From an uncultured bacterium (GTDB lineage Bacteria; Myxococcota_A; Bradymonadia; Bradymonadales; Bradymonadaceae), in NCBI GenBank assembly GCA_937981985.1, contig CALJNB010000078.1:1-36520 (forward strand): a stretch of 36,520 nt of DNA, read 5' to 3'. Below the pieces are notes generated by a model. It was not told where the DNA came from and searched no databases. It worked only from the letters and a program-made list of their open reading frames with translations. The translations under genes and the position numbers were made by a program. Below, one piece after another: positions 25,501-33,574 of the stretch; position 1 is the first letter of the stretch; every line of letters starts with the position of its first letter.

Positions 25501-26806
25501 TGCTGATGATGCGACTAACCCAACTCCTCCGGATACCGACGGTGACGGCGTTGATGACTTCCGCGACCTCGATTCTGATAACGATGGAATTTCCGATGTT
25601 ATCGAAGGCGGTTCGGGTTGTGACGATGTTGCACCTGCTGACGCAGTGTGTGATGGACCCGACGATGATGGTGATGGAATCCCAGATTCTATTGACACGC
25701 TTGGTGGCCACGGTGGAGATCCTGGAACTCCTCTGAACTCAGATCAAGATCCTACACCCGACTATCTCGATCTCGATTCCGACAACGACGGTATTGTTGA
25801 CATGATCGAAGGTGGATCAGGATGTAGTGATGCCGATGAAAATTCGGTTTGTGACGGCCCGGATTCTGATGGCGACGGCATCCCGGACGATATCGATGAC
25901 CTTGACGGATTTGGTGATTCATCTCCTACAGTACCGATCAACTCTGATGACGATTTATGGCCAGATTTCATTGATATCGATAGCGACGATGATGGAACAT
26001 CAGATGTTGTCGGTTCAAATTGTGAGAATTCAAACCCAGCAGATGAAGTCTGTGATCTTCCTGACACCGATGGTGATGGAATTGTCGACTCAATCGATAA
26101 CGGCGGAAACTTTGGTTCGGGTCCAGATATTGATACTGATGGAGACGGCGTCGCGAACCAAGATGATCTAGATGATGATAACGACGGAATCCTAGATACT
26201 GATGAAGGTGGTCCTTCACTGGATACCGATGGCGATGGAGTACCCGATGCACTCGACCTTGATTCTGATGACGATGGTATTCTTGATGCAGTTGAAGCAG
26301 GTCACGGCGAACCGTCTACAGACGGCGTTCTCACATGTTCAGGTGGATTTGGTGTTAACGGAGTGTGTGACGCAGTTGAATTAAGCCCAGATTCCGGAAC
26401 GACAAATGCTCCTGCGAATAGCGATGACGACGCAACACCGGACTTCCAAGATTCGGATAGCGATAACGACGGAACAAGCGATCTTATTGAAGGCGGAAGC
26501 GGTTGTACTAACGTTAACCCTGCGGACGATAAGTGTGACGGACCTGACGCCGATGGTGATGGCGTGGTCGACAATATTGATTCTGTCCCCGGACACGGTG
26601 GCGGGAGTGCTACAACTCCGATCGATTCGGATGGAGACGGAACACCAGATTACGCGGATGCGGATAGCGTGCCTGCTTCCGGTGGCGATGTCTTACTCAC
26701 CGGTGGTATAGGTGGACAGTGTTCTACCTTTGCAACGCCGGCCGATTTAGGATGGCTTGCATTACTCCTTGGATTTGGAATCTTTGGCCGTAGACGTAGA
26801 CGCTAG
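22559..26806 (+). CDS. Giant thrombospondin type 3-repeat surface protein with MYXO-CTERM-like tail
   Basis: A 1415-residue exported protein. Residues 1-22 are a Sec signal ending in AMA. A short DUF4215-like piece follows (EECDDGDGGGDGCNNMC). Residues of about 60-270 resemble the lectin-like C-terminal domain of thrombospondins: AIIEVQTTNDDDMIGLGLGF, RWLMIDWKQLDQG and a late GDFAAYQISQNATRVESAVG. An Ig-like stretch comes next (about 280-380). From about 390 to 1360 the protein is packed with calcium-binding D-x-D-x-D-G motifs in long super-repeats with Cys pairs. The C-terminus has C1388, a hydrophobic helix and RRRRR, as in MYXO-CTERM sorting tails. A surface adhesin or calcium-stiffened stalk is likely. 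GTG at 22529 is rejected as start because the ATG has the ribosome-binding site and signal peptide. Confidence 0.88.
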   Translation: MNIKFLIPILLASLALPSAAMAQCVLDASPTPTEECDDGDGGGDGCNNMCEIEVGWSCARPLNFGTFVISDFAGVDSAAWTIDPSNIEAIQNTNTKSPTLASWGLDAFIGTYSAIIEVQTTNDDDMIGLGLGFNPGDEVGNAGRWLMIDWKQLDQGSVLAGMALSYVKGAPNNGSSVGSHSFPNRECPDPNNSCVTELTRARTLGTTGWTDNFEHEFNVVYRPDRLVVIVDGVLEFDVTPADFPAGTFDGDVFPGGDFAAYQISQNATRVESAVGLGASTCNKIDANDTTVNVLFGAGTVAVDTDNLIVDANDNVLPGSLAIVGAPADGTTTINNGVISFTPDDDTVPGTYVIEYTVCDDHPVAPDCDNGTITIVVGFPNTDNDGVNDDVDLDDDNDGILDTDEGDGSVDTDGDDVPDSLDLDSDNDGIYDIVESGLESGDSDFDATLDCPGGFGANGLCDAIETAADSGLPDYNNDQTTDVPNDTDMDGVPDFQDLDSDNDGIYDVIEGGSGCNLSNNDSQCRNVDNDDDGIVNSLDDGNTFGDGDGYQAPTDIDNDGGYDFTSLDSDDDGINDVIEGPADCDDTDDNGICDGVDGNSDGLIDGVRADEVVDTDDDGLPDFQDLDSDGDGIPDSNEGTVDTDDDGVPDYLDLDSDNDGILDLIEGASGCLDTTPADGVCDGPDADGDGLADDASGTPPDTDGDSVPDYQDLDSDNDGIPDLVEGGSECSDTTPNDGVCDGPDVDGDGVANDIDPINGHGATPTTPPNSDGNGPADYIDLDSDDDGVFDIVEGGSGCTDVNTNAVCDGPDNDGDGIPDSIDDLDGFGDTTPTVPTDSGGNSDPDYTVLDSNGDGTPDIIEVGASECENSNPVDDVCDGPDTDGDGIVDDLDTNPGFGTGAPDLDGDGVSDEDDLDDDNDGILDTVEGDGSVDTDGDGVPDSLDLDSDNDGIPDVIEGNSGCADVSIADSVCDGPDMDGDGVADDATNPTPPDTDGDGVDDFRDLDSDNDGISDVIEGGSGCDDVAPADAVCDGPDDDGDGIPDSIDTLGGHGGDPGTPLNSDQDPTPDYLDLDSDNDGIVDMIEGGSGCSDADENSVCDGPDSDGDGIPDDIDDLDGFGDSSPTVPINSDDDLWPDFIDIDSDDDGTSDVVGSNCENSNPADEVCDLPDTDGDGIVDSIDNGGNFGSGPDIDTDGDGVANQDDLDDDNDGILDTDEGGPSLDTDGDGVPDALDLDSDDDGILDAVEAGHGEPSTDGVLTCSGGFGVNGVCDAVELSPDSGTTNAPANSDDDATPDFQDSDSDNDGTSDLIEGGSGCTNVNPADDKCDGPDADGDGVVDNIDSVPGHGGGSATTPIDSDGDGTPDYADADSVPASGGDVLLTGGIGGQCSTFATPADLGWLALLLGFGIFGRRRRR
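23698..26660 (+). repeat. TSP3-type coding repeats with eleven Cys-paired super-repeats
   Basis: Short calcium-motif units such as DTDGDGVPD and LDSDNDGI are organised into longer units of roughly 70 residues. Each contains SGC-x(8 or 9)-C-D-G-P or a close variant; I count eleven such Cys pairs. Two variant units carry CxGGFGxNGxCDA instead. The DNA copies are diverged at synonymous positions, which points to older amplification than in the DUF4215 gene at the left edge. Confidence 0.85.
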
Positions 26807-26829
26807 TAAGATTTCTTAGTATCCCAAAA

Positions 26830-26858
26830 GGCGAGCGTGATGCTCGCCCTTTTTTTTT
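26830..26858 (+). terminator. Rho-independent terminator after the TSP3 gene
   Basis: GGCGAGC (26830-26836), loop GTGAT, GCTCGCC (26842-26848), then C and nine T. The perfect 7-bp GC-rich stem and long T run make this a strong intrinsic terminator 23 bases after the stop codon. Confidence 0.95.
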
Positions 26859-26869
26859 GGCGGTACGAA

Positions 26870-27631
26870 GTGAAAGTAGCAGTAATTACCGGCGCATCAG
26901 CCGGAATCGGAAAACGACTGGCGTTTGAATTCGCCGCAGATGGAATCAACGTTGCTTTGGTGGCCCGTCGAGAAGAAATGTTGGAAGCAGTCAGAGTCCA
27001 AATTCTGGAACAATACAAGATTCAGGTTATGGTCATTGTCGCAGATCTTACCGCGGACCAGGGACCCCAAAGCGTATTTGATTCGCTGCGTGATCATGAG
27101 GTGAGCCATCTAGTAAACAATGCCGGTTTTGGGACCAATGGATTATTTTGGGAACTCGATCGTCAGAAAGAACTCCGACAAATTGGTCTTAACATTTCGG
27201 CATTAACCGAACTCACGCATTTGTTTTTGCCTCAGATGGTAAAACGTAATTCAGGAAATATTTTAAACATTGCCTCAACTGCAGCATTCCAGCCCGGCCC
27301 AAATATGTCGGTTTATTTTGCGACCAAAGCCTACGTCTTATCTTTTTCCGAAGGAATTTCTAGCGAACTTTCTGGTACAGGCGTTAAGGTTACAGCCCAT
27401 TGTCCGGGCGCAACCCATACCGAGTTTGCAGATGTTGCGGGAGTAAACGATAAACTGCTCTTTAAAGCTGGGGCCGCAACAGTAGATTCAGTTGCTAAAC
27501 ATGCTTACCTTTCTATGAGCAAAGGTAAGGTCGTTGCGATTCATGGATTAAAGAATTGGCTGCTTGCGTTCTCCGTTCGTTTTACGCCGCGCTTTCTGAT
27601 TCGAAGTCTGGCCAAAGTAATTACGAAGTAG
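26870..27631 (+). CDS. Short-chain dehydrogenase/reductase
   Basis: A 253-residue classical SDR enzyme. TGASAGIG at residues 7-14 binds NAD(P), and R33-R34 after LVA suggests NADP preference. NNAG is at 83-86, S136 in NIASTAA, Y149 and K153 (YFATK) complete the catalytic site. The sequence resembles the DltE/YqjQ-like group of SDRs, but the substrate is unknown. The start is taken as GTG at 26870, giving MKVAVITGAS. The open frame reaches back to 26837, which lies inside the terminator and is not credible as a start. No strong ribosome-binding site is visible. Confidence 0.9.
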   Translation: MKVAVITGASAGIGKRLAFEFAADGINVALVARREEMLEAVRVQILEQYKIQVMVIVADLTADQGPQSVFDSLRDHEVSHLVNNAGFGTNGLFWELDRQKELRQIGLNISALTELTHLFLPQMVKRNSGNILNIASTAAFQPGPNMSVYFATKAYVLSFSEGISSELSGTGVKVTAHCPGATHTEFADVAGVNDKLLFKAGAATVDSVAKHAYLSMSKGKVVAIHGLKNWLLAFSVRFTPRFLIRSLAKVITK

Positions 27632-27716
27632 TTGTTTTTCAGAGATTTGAATAAGCGTAAATTAGATGTTAAACCTCATCCGTGTTTGATTGTTTTTAAA
27701 TTCAGGAGTGAAAAAT

Positions 27717-28028
27717 TTGAAAATAAGTTTGGTCTTGATAGTGCTTCTTTCGGCAGGCTGTACCACGGTTCCTCGTGGAGAAATTTCGAACAGGATGATG
27801 AACGATACAGAGTCATTAAAAGTTTTGAAAATGCGTGCAGAGTATGAATTACAATGTGACGACCTAACCTTTACCGCACTGAACAAATTCGGCGTCGGTG
27901 CAAATGGGGTTGTATCGGGTAACTCTGGCGCACAAATTGGTGCCGATGGTTGCGGTAAGCGTGGTGTTTACGTTAAGGCCGGAGCCGATTGGCTACTTAA
28001 TTCGGGATCGAAGTCAGATGGCTGGTAA
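27717..28028 (+). CDS. Small lipoprotein, TTG start
   Basis: A 103-residue lipoprotein. CAGGAG (27703-27708) lies 8 bases before TTG at 27717, which gives MKISLVLIVLLSAGC with C15 as the lipidated residue; the upstream ATG at 27690 would put nine polar residues before the signal. The mature part holds a Cys pair in the pattern C-D-D-L...GCGKRGVYVKA. That recalls small Myxococcota lipoproteins in which a similar segment ends in GCGxxxxY. Function unknown. It is convergent with the oxidoreductase gene, with 7 bases between them. Confidence 0.7.
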   Translation: MKISLVLIVLLSAGCTTVPRGEISNRMMNDTESLKVLKMRAEYELQCDDLTFTALNKFGVGANGVVSGNSGAQIGADGCGKRGVYVKAGADWLLNSGSKSDGW

Positions 28029-28035
28029 GAATGGT

Positions 28036-30306
28036 TTACGCTTCCACCTTCTGAACGCTTACCCGCACGCATTTTGATGCTGGTGTATTGCTCTTTTCTG
28101 CTTTGAGATGAATCGGAATTAAAATATTAGCTTCGGGGAAATAACTAAAAATAGATTTTCTCGGAACCTCATAGGGGACCACCGAAAAATTTTCCGCCCG
28201 TCTGATTACATCGTCATACTTGCTTTCGATGTCAATCAAGTCTCCGGCGTTCAATCCCAAAGCGCCCATATCTTTGGGATTCATCATCGCGACACGACGT
28301 CCGTTTTTAATTCCCCGATACCGGTCGTTATCGCTATAAATGGTCGTATTATATTGGTCATGACTGCGGACGGTCGAAAGCAAAAACTGATCTTCCTTTA
28401 GAGTGTTTTTAGGAATGTCATGAACTGTAAAGTGCGCCTTTTTTGAGGGCGTGGTAAATACTCCAACTCGCGGTCCATTGGGTAATTCGAACCCATTTTC
28501 TTCACGCACGCGTGCGTTGTAGTGTTCAAATCCGGGTATGACCGCTGCGATATCATCGCGTATGAGATCGTAGTTTTCCATCTTCGATTTCCAATCGATA
28601 TCTGAAAATCCAAGTGCTTCGCCCAATCGACAAACGATGGCAATTTCACTGAGTAGATTTTCCGATGCCGGTTTTCGTGTTCCTTTGGATTTGTGAACAA
28701 TACCCATTGAATTTTCAACGCTCACGAATTGGTCGCCCGATTTTTGAACATCGCTTTCGGTCCGTCCTATACAAGGAAGAATGAGGGCCGTTTTACCATG
28801 GACCAAATGAGACCGATTTAACTTGGTTGAAACATGAACCGTGAGGTCGCAATTTCGTAATGCTTTGGCAACGTAATTGGAATCCGGTGAGGCCGAGAAA
28901 AAATTTCCGCCCATACCGAAAAAGACTTTGGCTTTTTCGTTATACATTGCCTCGATTGCGTTAACAGCATCGTATCCATGATCTTTTGGAGGCTCGAAGT
29001 TGAAGTGTTCGCCCAGACTTTTTGAAAATGCTTCCGAGGGGCGTTCAATGATCCCCATTGTCCGGTCGCCTTGGACATTACTATGTCCACGCACCGGGCA
29101 AGCACCCGCACCCGGGCGACCAATATTGCCGCGTAATAGCAGTGTGTTTACCAGTGTTTGAACGTTCGCAACACCATTGACGTGTTGGGTGATTCCCATC
29201 GCCCAGCAAATGATCGTTCGTTCGGACTGGCAATAAATAGCGGCCGCTTTTTCAATCTGCTCTTTGGTCAAACCGGAGGATTCCAAAATATCTGACCATC
29301 TTGTCTTTTCAATATCTTCTAGAAAGGCTTCAAATCCGAGGGTGTTTTCGACGATAAATTTCTCATCGGTTTTTTTGTCCTCAAGTATCAATTTGCAAAT
29401 TCCTTTAAACAGCGCGACGTCTCCGTTTATTTTGACCGGCAAATGAAGATCGGTAATTGGGGTGGCCAGATGCAACAAACCTGCAACTTCTTGAGGATGA
29501 GAAAAGGAGCCCATCGCGGCTTCGGCTAAGGGATTGACGCTTATTATTTTCGCACCATTTCGTGCGGCCCGTTGGAGTGCGGTCATCATTCGAGGGTGGT
29601 TGGTACCCGGATTTTGGCCGACAACAAAAATACAGTCGGCAATATCAAAATCTTCTAAAAGAACGGTCCCTTTTCCGATTCCTATGGTTTCTCCAAGTCC
29701 AACACCGCTCGATTCATGACACAAGTTTGAACAGTCAGGAAGATTATTGGTACCGAAGCGACGTATCATGAGTTGATATAAAAATGCTGCCTCGTTACTC
29801 GTACGGCCTGAGGTGTAAAAAATCGCTTCGTCAGGAGAGGCCAACTTATTTAATTTTTCCGCGATTAATTCGAAGGCTCTCGACCATGAAATCGGTCGGT
29901 AATGAGAGTCGTTTTCGGACAATATCATCGGCGAACTGATTCGGCCGGCGTTGTTCAACCAACGATCCGATTTGTCTAGAAGTTTACTAATCGTATGTTT
30001 TTCAAAAAATGCCGGATTTGCTCTTAAGATTGTCGCCTCGTCGGCGATCGCTTTGGTTCCATTTTCGCAGAATTCAAAGGTCGAACGATGCTTGGGGTCA
30101 GGCCATGCACAGCCCGGACAATCGAATCCTTCTTTTTGATTGGCTTCTAAGAGTAATTTTGCGCCATCTACCCAGCCTACATTTTTCTCGATCTGCTTAA
30201 GGGATTCAAAGAGTGCGGGAATGCCGCCGGCCATCTTTTTGGGCTTTTCTATTTTTAGATCAACGTCGCGTGATTTCGGGGAATGGTCGTTTTCAGAATT
30301 GCTCAT
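28036..30306 (-). CDS. YdeP-type molybdopterin oxidoreductase (formate dehydrogenase alpha-like)
   Basis: A 756-residue member of the FdhF/YdeP group (TIGR01701 type). The N-terminal CPGCAWPDP with C63, C66 and later C80 in FEFCENG matches the YdeP pattern rather than a full 4Fe-4S ferredoxin motif. C196 in CSNLCHESSG occupies the place of the selenocysteine in FdhF. NPGTNHPRM, RGNIGRPGAGACPVRGHSNVQG and the C-terminal STVRSHDQYNT region are cofactor-binding signatures. E. coli YdeP is linked to acid resistance; whether this enzyme oxidises formate is unknown. No fdhD or cofactor gene is adjacent. Confidence 0.92.
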   Translation of the reverse strand: MSNSENDHSPKSRDVDLKIEKPKKMAGGIPALFESLKQIEKNVGWVDGAKLLLEANQKEGFDCPGCAWPDPKHRSTFEFCENGTKAIADEATILRANPAFFEKHTISKLLDKSDRWLNNAGRISSPMILSENDSHYRPISWSRAFELIAEKLNKLASPDEAIFYTSGRTSNEAAFLYQLMIRRFGTNNLPDCSNLCHESSGVGLGETIGIGKGTVLLEDFDIADCIFVVGQNPGTNHPRMMTALQRAARNGAKIISVNPLAEAAMGSFSHPQEVAGLLHLATPITDLHLPVKINGDVALFKGICKLILEDKKTDEKFIVENTLGFEAFLEDIEKTRWSDILESSGLTKEQIEKAAAIYCQSERTIICWAMGITQHVNGVANVQTLVNTLLLRGNIGRPGAGACPVRGHSNVQGDRTMGIIERPSEAFSKSLGEHFNFEPPKDHGYDAVNAIEAMYNEKAKVFFGMGGNFFSASPDSNYVAKALRNCDLTVHVSTKLNRSHLVHGKTALILPCIGRTESDVQKSGDQFVSVENSMGIVHKSKGTRKPASENLLSEIAIVCRLGEALGFSDIDWKSKMENYDLIRDDIAAVIPGFEHYNARVREENGFELPNGPRVGVFTTPSKKAHFTVHDIPKNTLKEDQFLLSTVRSHDQYNTTIYSDNDRYRGIKNGRRVAMMNPKDMGALGLNAGDLIDIESKYDDVIRRAENFSVVPYEVPRKSIFSYFPEANILIPIHLKAEKSNTPASKCVRVSVQKVEA

Positions 30307-30369
30307 TTCTTTTTTGGGCTCGTGAAAAGACCACGCTAACCCTTGCCGCTCTTTTTGTACAATGTTGCT

Positions 30370-31701
30370 TTAAATCGTTGAAACATCAATTTGGCGAATC
30401 GAACGAATTGCTGTTGGGTCTCCAGATATCTCGACCGCGTGAGCCACTAAGCTTTCTAATTGTTCGCGCGTCAGAGGTTTGTCGATGGCATTGATTTCGT
30501 ACGCGATTCCATATTTTGGAAAATCGAGATGACTTGATTGCGTGCTTGAAATTCCGGCGTCGAAGATACAATCCGAAACGGCTTTTTTTGTGCCGCGTTT
30601 ATCAGAGTGCACAACAGAAAGGATGTACTTGGGGTTGGCCGCACCCACACCGATAGAGCGCCCAGGTGAAAAAACGCAATCCCGTATGGTTCCATAAGTA
30701 TTGAATTTTTTGGTGGTGCTGGCGACGAATTCTGCAATTCTCGGTTGAGCCTCTTGGGTTGCCGCACCAATATGAGGCGTACCAATAATCTCCGAATTTT
30801 CGGAATAAGGATTCTTCCAAATATCGCTTTTGCTTCCCGGTTCATCTGGGAACACATCAATCGACGCATAATTGATGAACCCTTCATCAACTGCTTTTTT
30901 TAGATCTGCAGGTTCAAAAAGAAATCCTCGAGCCGCGTTCAGGAAAATGCGAGGGCAATTTTCACCGCGATCGGCACCCAACAGCTTGAAGTGTTCGAAT
31001 GTAAAGAGTCCCTTATTGGTGTCGCCTTGTTCGTCTTCGGCTGAGACATGAACACTCACGAAATCTCCCTTTCGAAAAGCTTGCTCAATGGTGTCACAAG
31101 CTTGCCAACCAAGCGCTTTACCGACTTCAACGGCGACTTCTCGCGAATCATAAAAGCAAATATCCATTTCAAACATCTCGGCCATCTGTGCCACTTGTTT
31201 ACCAATATTACCCAAACCGATGATTGAAAGTGTTTTTCCTTTAATTTCGTAGCGTGCCTTATTGTCCTTCGTCCATTCACTTACCTGAGTTCTTTCCACC
31301 GCGTGAAAGATTCGACGGGCCATACAAATCATCTCGCCGAAAACCATTTCGACAACCGATCTTGCATTGGAAACCGGATCATTCATAACCAGCACACCGT
31401 GTTCGGCGCATTTTTGTTTGTCGACCGAATCATCACCAATACAACAAAGCATGACAGCGGCGAGGTTTTGCGATGCACTAAGGACGTCGTCATCTACGAT
31501 AAAACGACTTCGTTTGTAGAGAAGATCATGTTGTCCATTTTTTAAGGTTTCGATGATCTTTGCGCGATCAAGAGTCGCTGATTCTGGCATACGTTCGGGC
31601 TCTATACCTTGTGCTCTCAATCGTTCGTCGAGCTTTTCACTCGGATTTTCTAGAATGAGTGCTTTTTTGAATCCGTTCTCTAAAATGCGTACGTGTGTCA
31701 T
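30370..31701 (-). CDS. D-3-phosphoglycerate dehydrogenase-like 2-hydroxyacid dehydrogenase
   Basis: A 443-residue NAD-dependent D-2-hydroxyacid dehydrogenase. GLGNIG (162-167) binds NAD, and R258 in LNAARG, E287 in DVFPDEP and H310 in TPHIGAAT form the catalytic set. The last 95 residues (about 350-443) look like an ACT-type regulatory domain, so phosphoglycerate dehydrogenase (serine synthesis) is the best reading. Its sequence is unusual for SerA: the N-terminal region has CCIGDDSVDKQKCAEHGVLVMNDP, and ACT residues around 380-430 are only a fair match. It may be a paralogue with another substrate. It is 63 bases upstream of the oxidoreductase gene. Confidence 0.85.
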   Translation of the reverse strand: MTHVRILENGFKKALILENPSEKLDERLRAQGIEPERMPESATLDRAKIIETLKNGQHDLLYKRSRFIVDDDVLSASQNLAAVMLCCIGDDSVDKQKCAEHGVLVMNDPVSNARSVVEMVFGEMICMARRIFHAVERTQVSEWTKDNKARYEIKGKTLSIIGLGNIGKQVAQMAEMFEMDICFYDSREVAVEVGKALGWQACDTIEQAFRKGDFVSVHVSAEDEQGDTNKGLFTFEHFKLLGADRGENCPRIFLNAARGFLFEPADLKKAVDEGFINYASIDVFPDEPGSKSDIWKNPYSENSEIIGTPHIGAATQEAQPRIAEFVASTTKKFNTYGTIRDCVFSPGRSIGVGAANPKYILSVVHSDKRGTKKAVSDCIFDAGISSTQSSHLDFPKYGIAYEINAIDKPLTREQLESLVAHAVEISGDPTAIRSIRQIDVSTI

Positions 31702-31846
31702 AGTGTTTCCGTTTTCGGGGCTTGCCAGGGAGGCATGAAAATAAGCTATTTTGAGAAATTTGAAAGAGGTAAGTTAAAACAATATGGATGAATGTATAGC
31801 CAATGATTCTGGCTTCTTATTCTTTAACTTTTTCACTGAAACGTTT

Positions 31847-33409
31847 TTATCCAATGAGATCTGAAACATCGAAATCTTTCATTAAAGCGCCGGGCCGAAT
31901 GCGATCGTCGATCGGACGTGTAATGTTCACCACTGTTTTTTTGTACTTTTTAATAGCGCGTTTCCAAGCGGCGAATCCACCACCGTCGGCGTAAACGGCT
32001 TCGGCCACATCGGCCATATCCCATCCGCCTTGTGAAATTTGGTATTCTACCCAAGCCCAACGAACGGATGTTGACCGTATATCGACCGATTTACCGAGAC
32101 CTTGATGAACAATCCTAATCTTTTTTTCCAAAGATTTTTTATCTTCGAAGGGTTCACCGTCAAGTGGGGTACGTTTCTTGGCGACCAATGGACTCATCCC
32201 CAAGGCTACCTTGCAGATCGAAGATAACTCACCGACGAATTCCACCATTTCGTGAATGTCGTCTTCAGTCTCCTCAGGATATCCAAAAACCATATAAAGC
32301 TTAAGCTGTTTTAGACCATGGCGCGCCACAAGTTCAGCGGCGTGTTTTAGGTGTTTTTCTTTGATATGTTTTTTGGCGATCTTTCGCATCCGTTCGCTGG
32401 CACCATCGCTTGCAACGGTTAGTGTTCGTACGCCACCTTGGGCTAATAATCCGACGAATTCGTCATCAAGTCGATCGGCACGCAATGATGAAAGACCAAT
32501 TTCGCGTCCGCTTTCTACAATCGAACGAACAATTTCCTTAATCTTGGGATGATCCATTGTCGCCGCACCAACCAGCCCAACTCGCTTCGCATGATCTGGA
32601 ATCGTTGACAGCACCCTTTCTGGAGAAAAAGTTCTCATGCCTCCATTTGTCGTCCGTCGCATGACACAGAACGTACACCCACGGTGGCATCCTCGTGCGT
32701 TTTCAACCAAATGCATATTACTTAATTCCGTATGCGGTGTGGTGATAACCGAGTATGCGGGAAGAAGGTCATCGCGTGACTGGGCAATGGGTACCAGTTT
32801 TTCACCGTGAATGTGCGGGATATACACACCCGGTAAAGTTGCTGCTTTTTCGTAAAAGGAAGCGCGATCTTTCGCTTCAAACCACATTGCGCAAACGATG
32901 TGAATAAGTTCATCGGCTTCGCCTAAAATCATAATATCGGCGAAGGGCGCGATGGGTAGGGGATTAGCGAACGTGATTGGACCGCCAATCAATATGAGGG
33001 GCCACGATCTTTTTGAACGTTCTGTGGCCCTAGCTGGGATGCCGGCTAGCTCAAGCGCTTCAATAAGTCCCAACACTTCCAATTCGTACGAAACAGATAC
33101 GCCTATAATATCAACTTCGCTGATGTAGGTTTTTGATTCATAGGTGAAGAGCGGCTTTCTAGCGGCACGAAATCGATCCGTGTCATCTGGCAAGAACGCG
33201 CGTTCACAGACGATTGAGTCCGATGCGTTGAGTGCCCTGTATAACGACTGAAACCCAAGCGAGCTCATTCCTATTCGATAAGGAGAAGGATACAACAAAG
33301 TGACGCGATAAGGGGCAGTTTTGTATATTGTACCTATCTCGTCGTCGAGTCGTTCATCTATGAGGGTTTCGATTTCATGTTGTTTAGCCATACCCGCTAA
33401 GCCTACCAT
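31847..33409 (-). CDS. Radical SAM protein with N-terminal B12-binding-like domain
   Basis: A 520-residue radical SAM enzyme. C241, C245 and C248 in GCHRGCTFC bind the 4Fe-4S cluster. The N-terminal half (YPSPYRIGMSSLGFQSLYRAL, VDIIGVSVSYELEVLG, LILIGGPITFANPLPIAPFADIMILGEADELI) is the cobalamin-binding-like region of the group to which TIGR03960-type proteins belong. The DxHxxG cobalamin motif is not seen. The C-terminal domain holds GLKQLKLYMVFGYPEETEDDI and other TIM-barrel motifs. Substrate unknown. The start could be ATG at 33409 or 33391; neither has a convincing ribosome-binding site. It is transcribed divergently from arsM. Confidence 0.88.
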   Translation of the reverse strand: MVGLAGMAKQHEIETLIDERLDDEIGTIYKTAPYRVTLLYPSPYRIGMSSLGFQSLYRALNASDSIVCERAFLPDDTDRFRAARKPLFTYESKTYISEVDIIGVSVSYELEVLGLIEALELAGIPARATERSKRSWPLILIGGPITFANPLPIAPFADIMILGEADELIHIVCAMWFEAKDRASFYEKAATLPGVYIPHIHGEKLVPIAQSRDDLLPAYSVITTPHTELSNMHLVENARGCHRGCTFCVMRRTTNGGMRTFSPERVLSTIPDHAKRVGLVGAATMDHPKIKEIVRSIVESGREIGLSSLRADRLDDEFVGLLAQGGVRTLTVASDGASERMRKIAKKHIKEKHLKHAAELVARHGLKQLKLYMVFGYPEETEDDIHEMVEFVGELSSICKVALGMSPLVAKKRTPLDGEPFEDKKSLEKKIRIVHQGLGKSVDIRSTSVRWAWVEYQISQGGWDMADVAEAVYADGGGFAAWKRAIKKYKKTVVNITRPIDDRIRPGALMKDFDVSDLIG

Positions 33410-33498
33410 GATTGTAAAAAATACCTAATTGAACTTTTGTCACGTTTAGAGCGATGAAATTCTATCTCGAACATCCAAATAAGGTGAAATGATACGAT

Positions 33499-33534
33499 AT
33501 TCGATTTTGGAGTTTTTCCTTTGTCAGATCGAAT
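33499..33534 (+). promoter_or_regulatory. Operator-like inverted repeat in the arsM promoter
   Basis: ATTCGAT (33499-33505) and its complement ATCGAAT (33528-33534) have centres 29 bp apart. The right arm falls in the spacer between the candidate -35 and -10 of arsM, a position where a repressor would block polymerase. It does not match a known ArsR box to my knowledge. Confidence 0.4.
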
Positions 33535-33547
33535 CGGTGACTATAAC
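33521..33547 (+). promoter_or_regulatory. Candidate arsM promoter
   Basis: TTGTCA (33521-33526) and TATAAC (33542-33547) match the -35 and -10 consensus at five of six positions each. The spacer is 15 bases, shorter than the usual 17. GGAGA precedes the ATG at 33575. Confidence 0.45.
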
Positions 33548-33574
33548 TTATCCAAACATCATCGGAGATAAAGC

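Noticed and set aside
23715-26252. His/Arg/Tyr-rich and Ser/Pro-rich antisense ORFs within the TSP3 gene
   Set aside because: They are mirror translations of the Asp-rich repeats.
23698-26660. CRISPR-like or satellite array
   Set aside because: The repeats are codon-periodic TSP3 coding repeats without conserved repeat-spacer structure.
26837-26869. Upstream in-frame GTG/ATG starts for the SDR gene
   Set aside because: They lie inside the terminator hairpin and its T run.
31751-31830. Very short plus-strand ORFs (18 and 26 codons) between the phosphoglycerate-dehydrogenase-like and radical SAM genes
   Set aside because: The ribosome-binding-like sequences are at the wrong distance and the peptides show no features.
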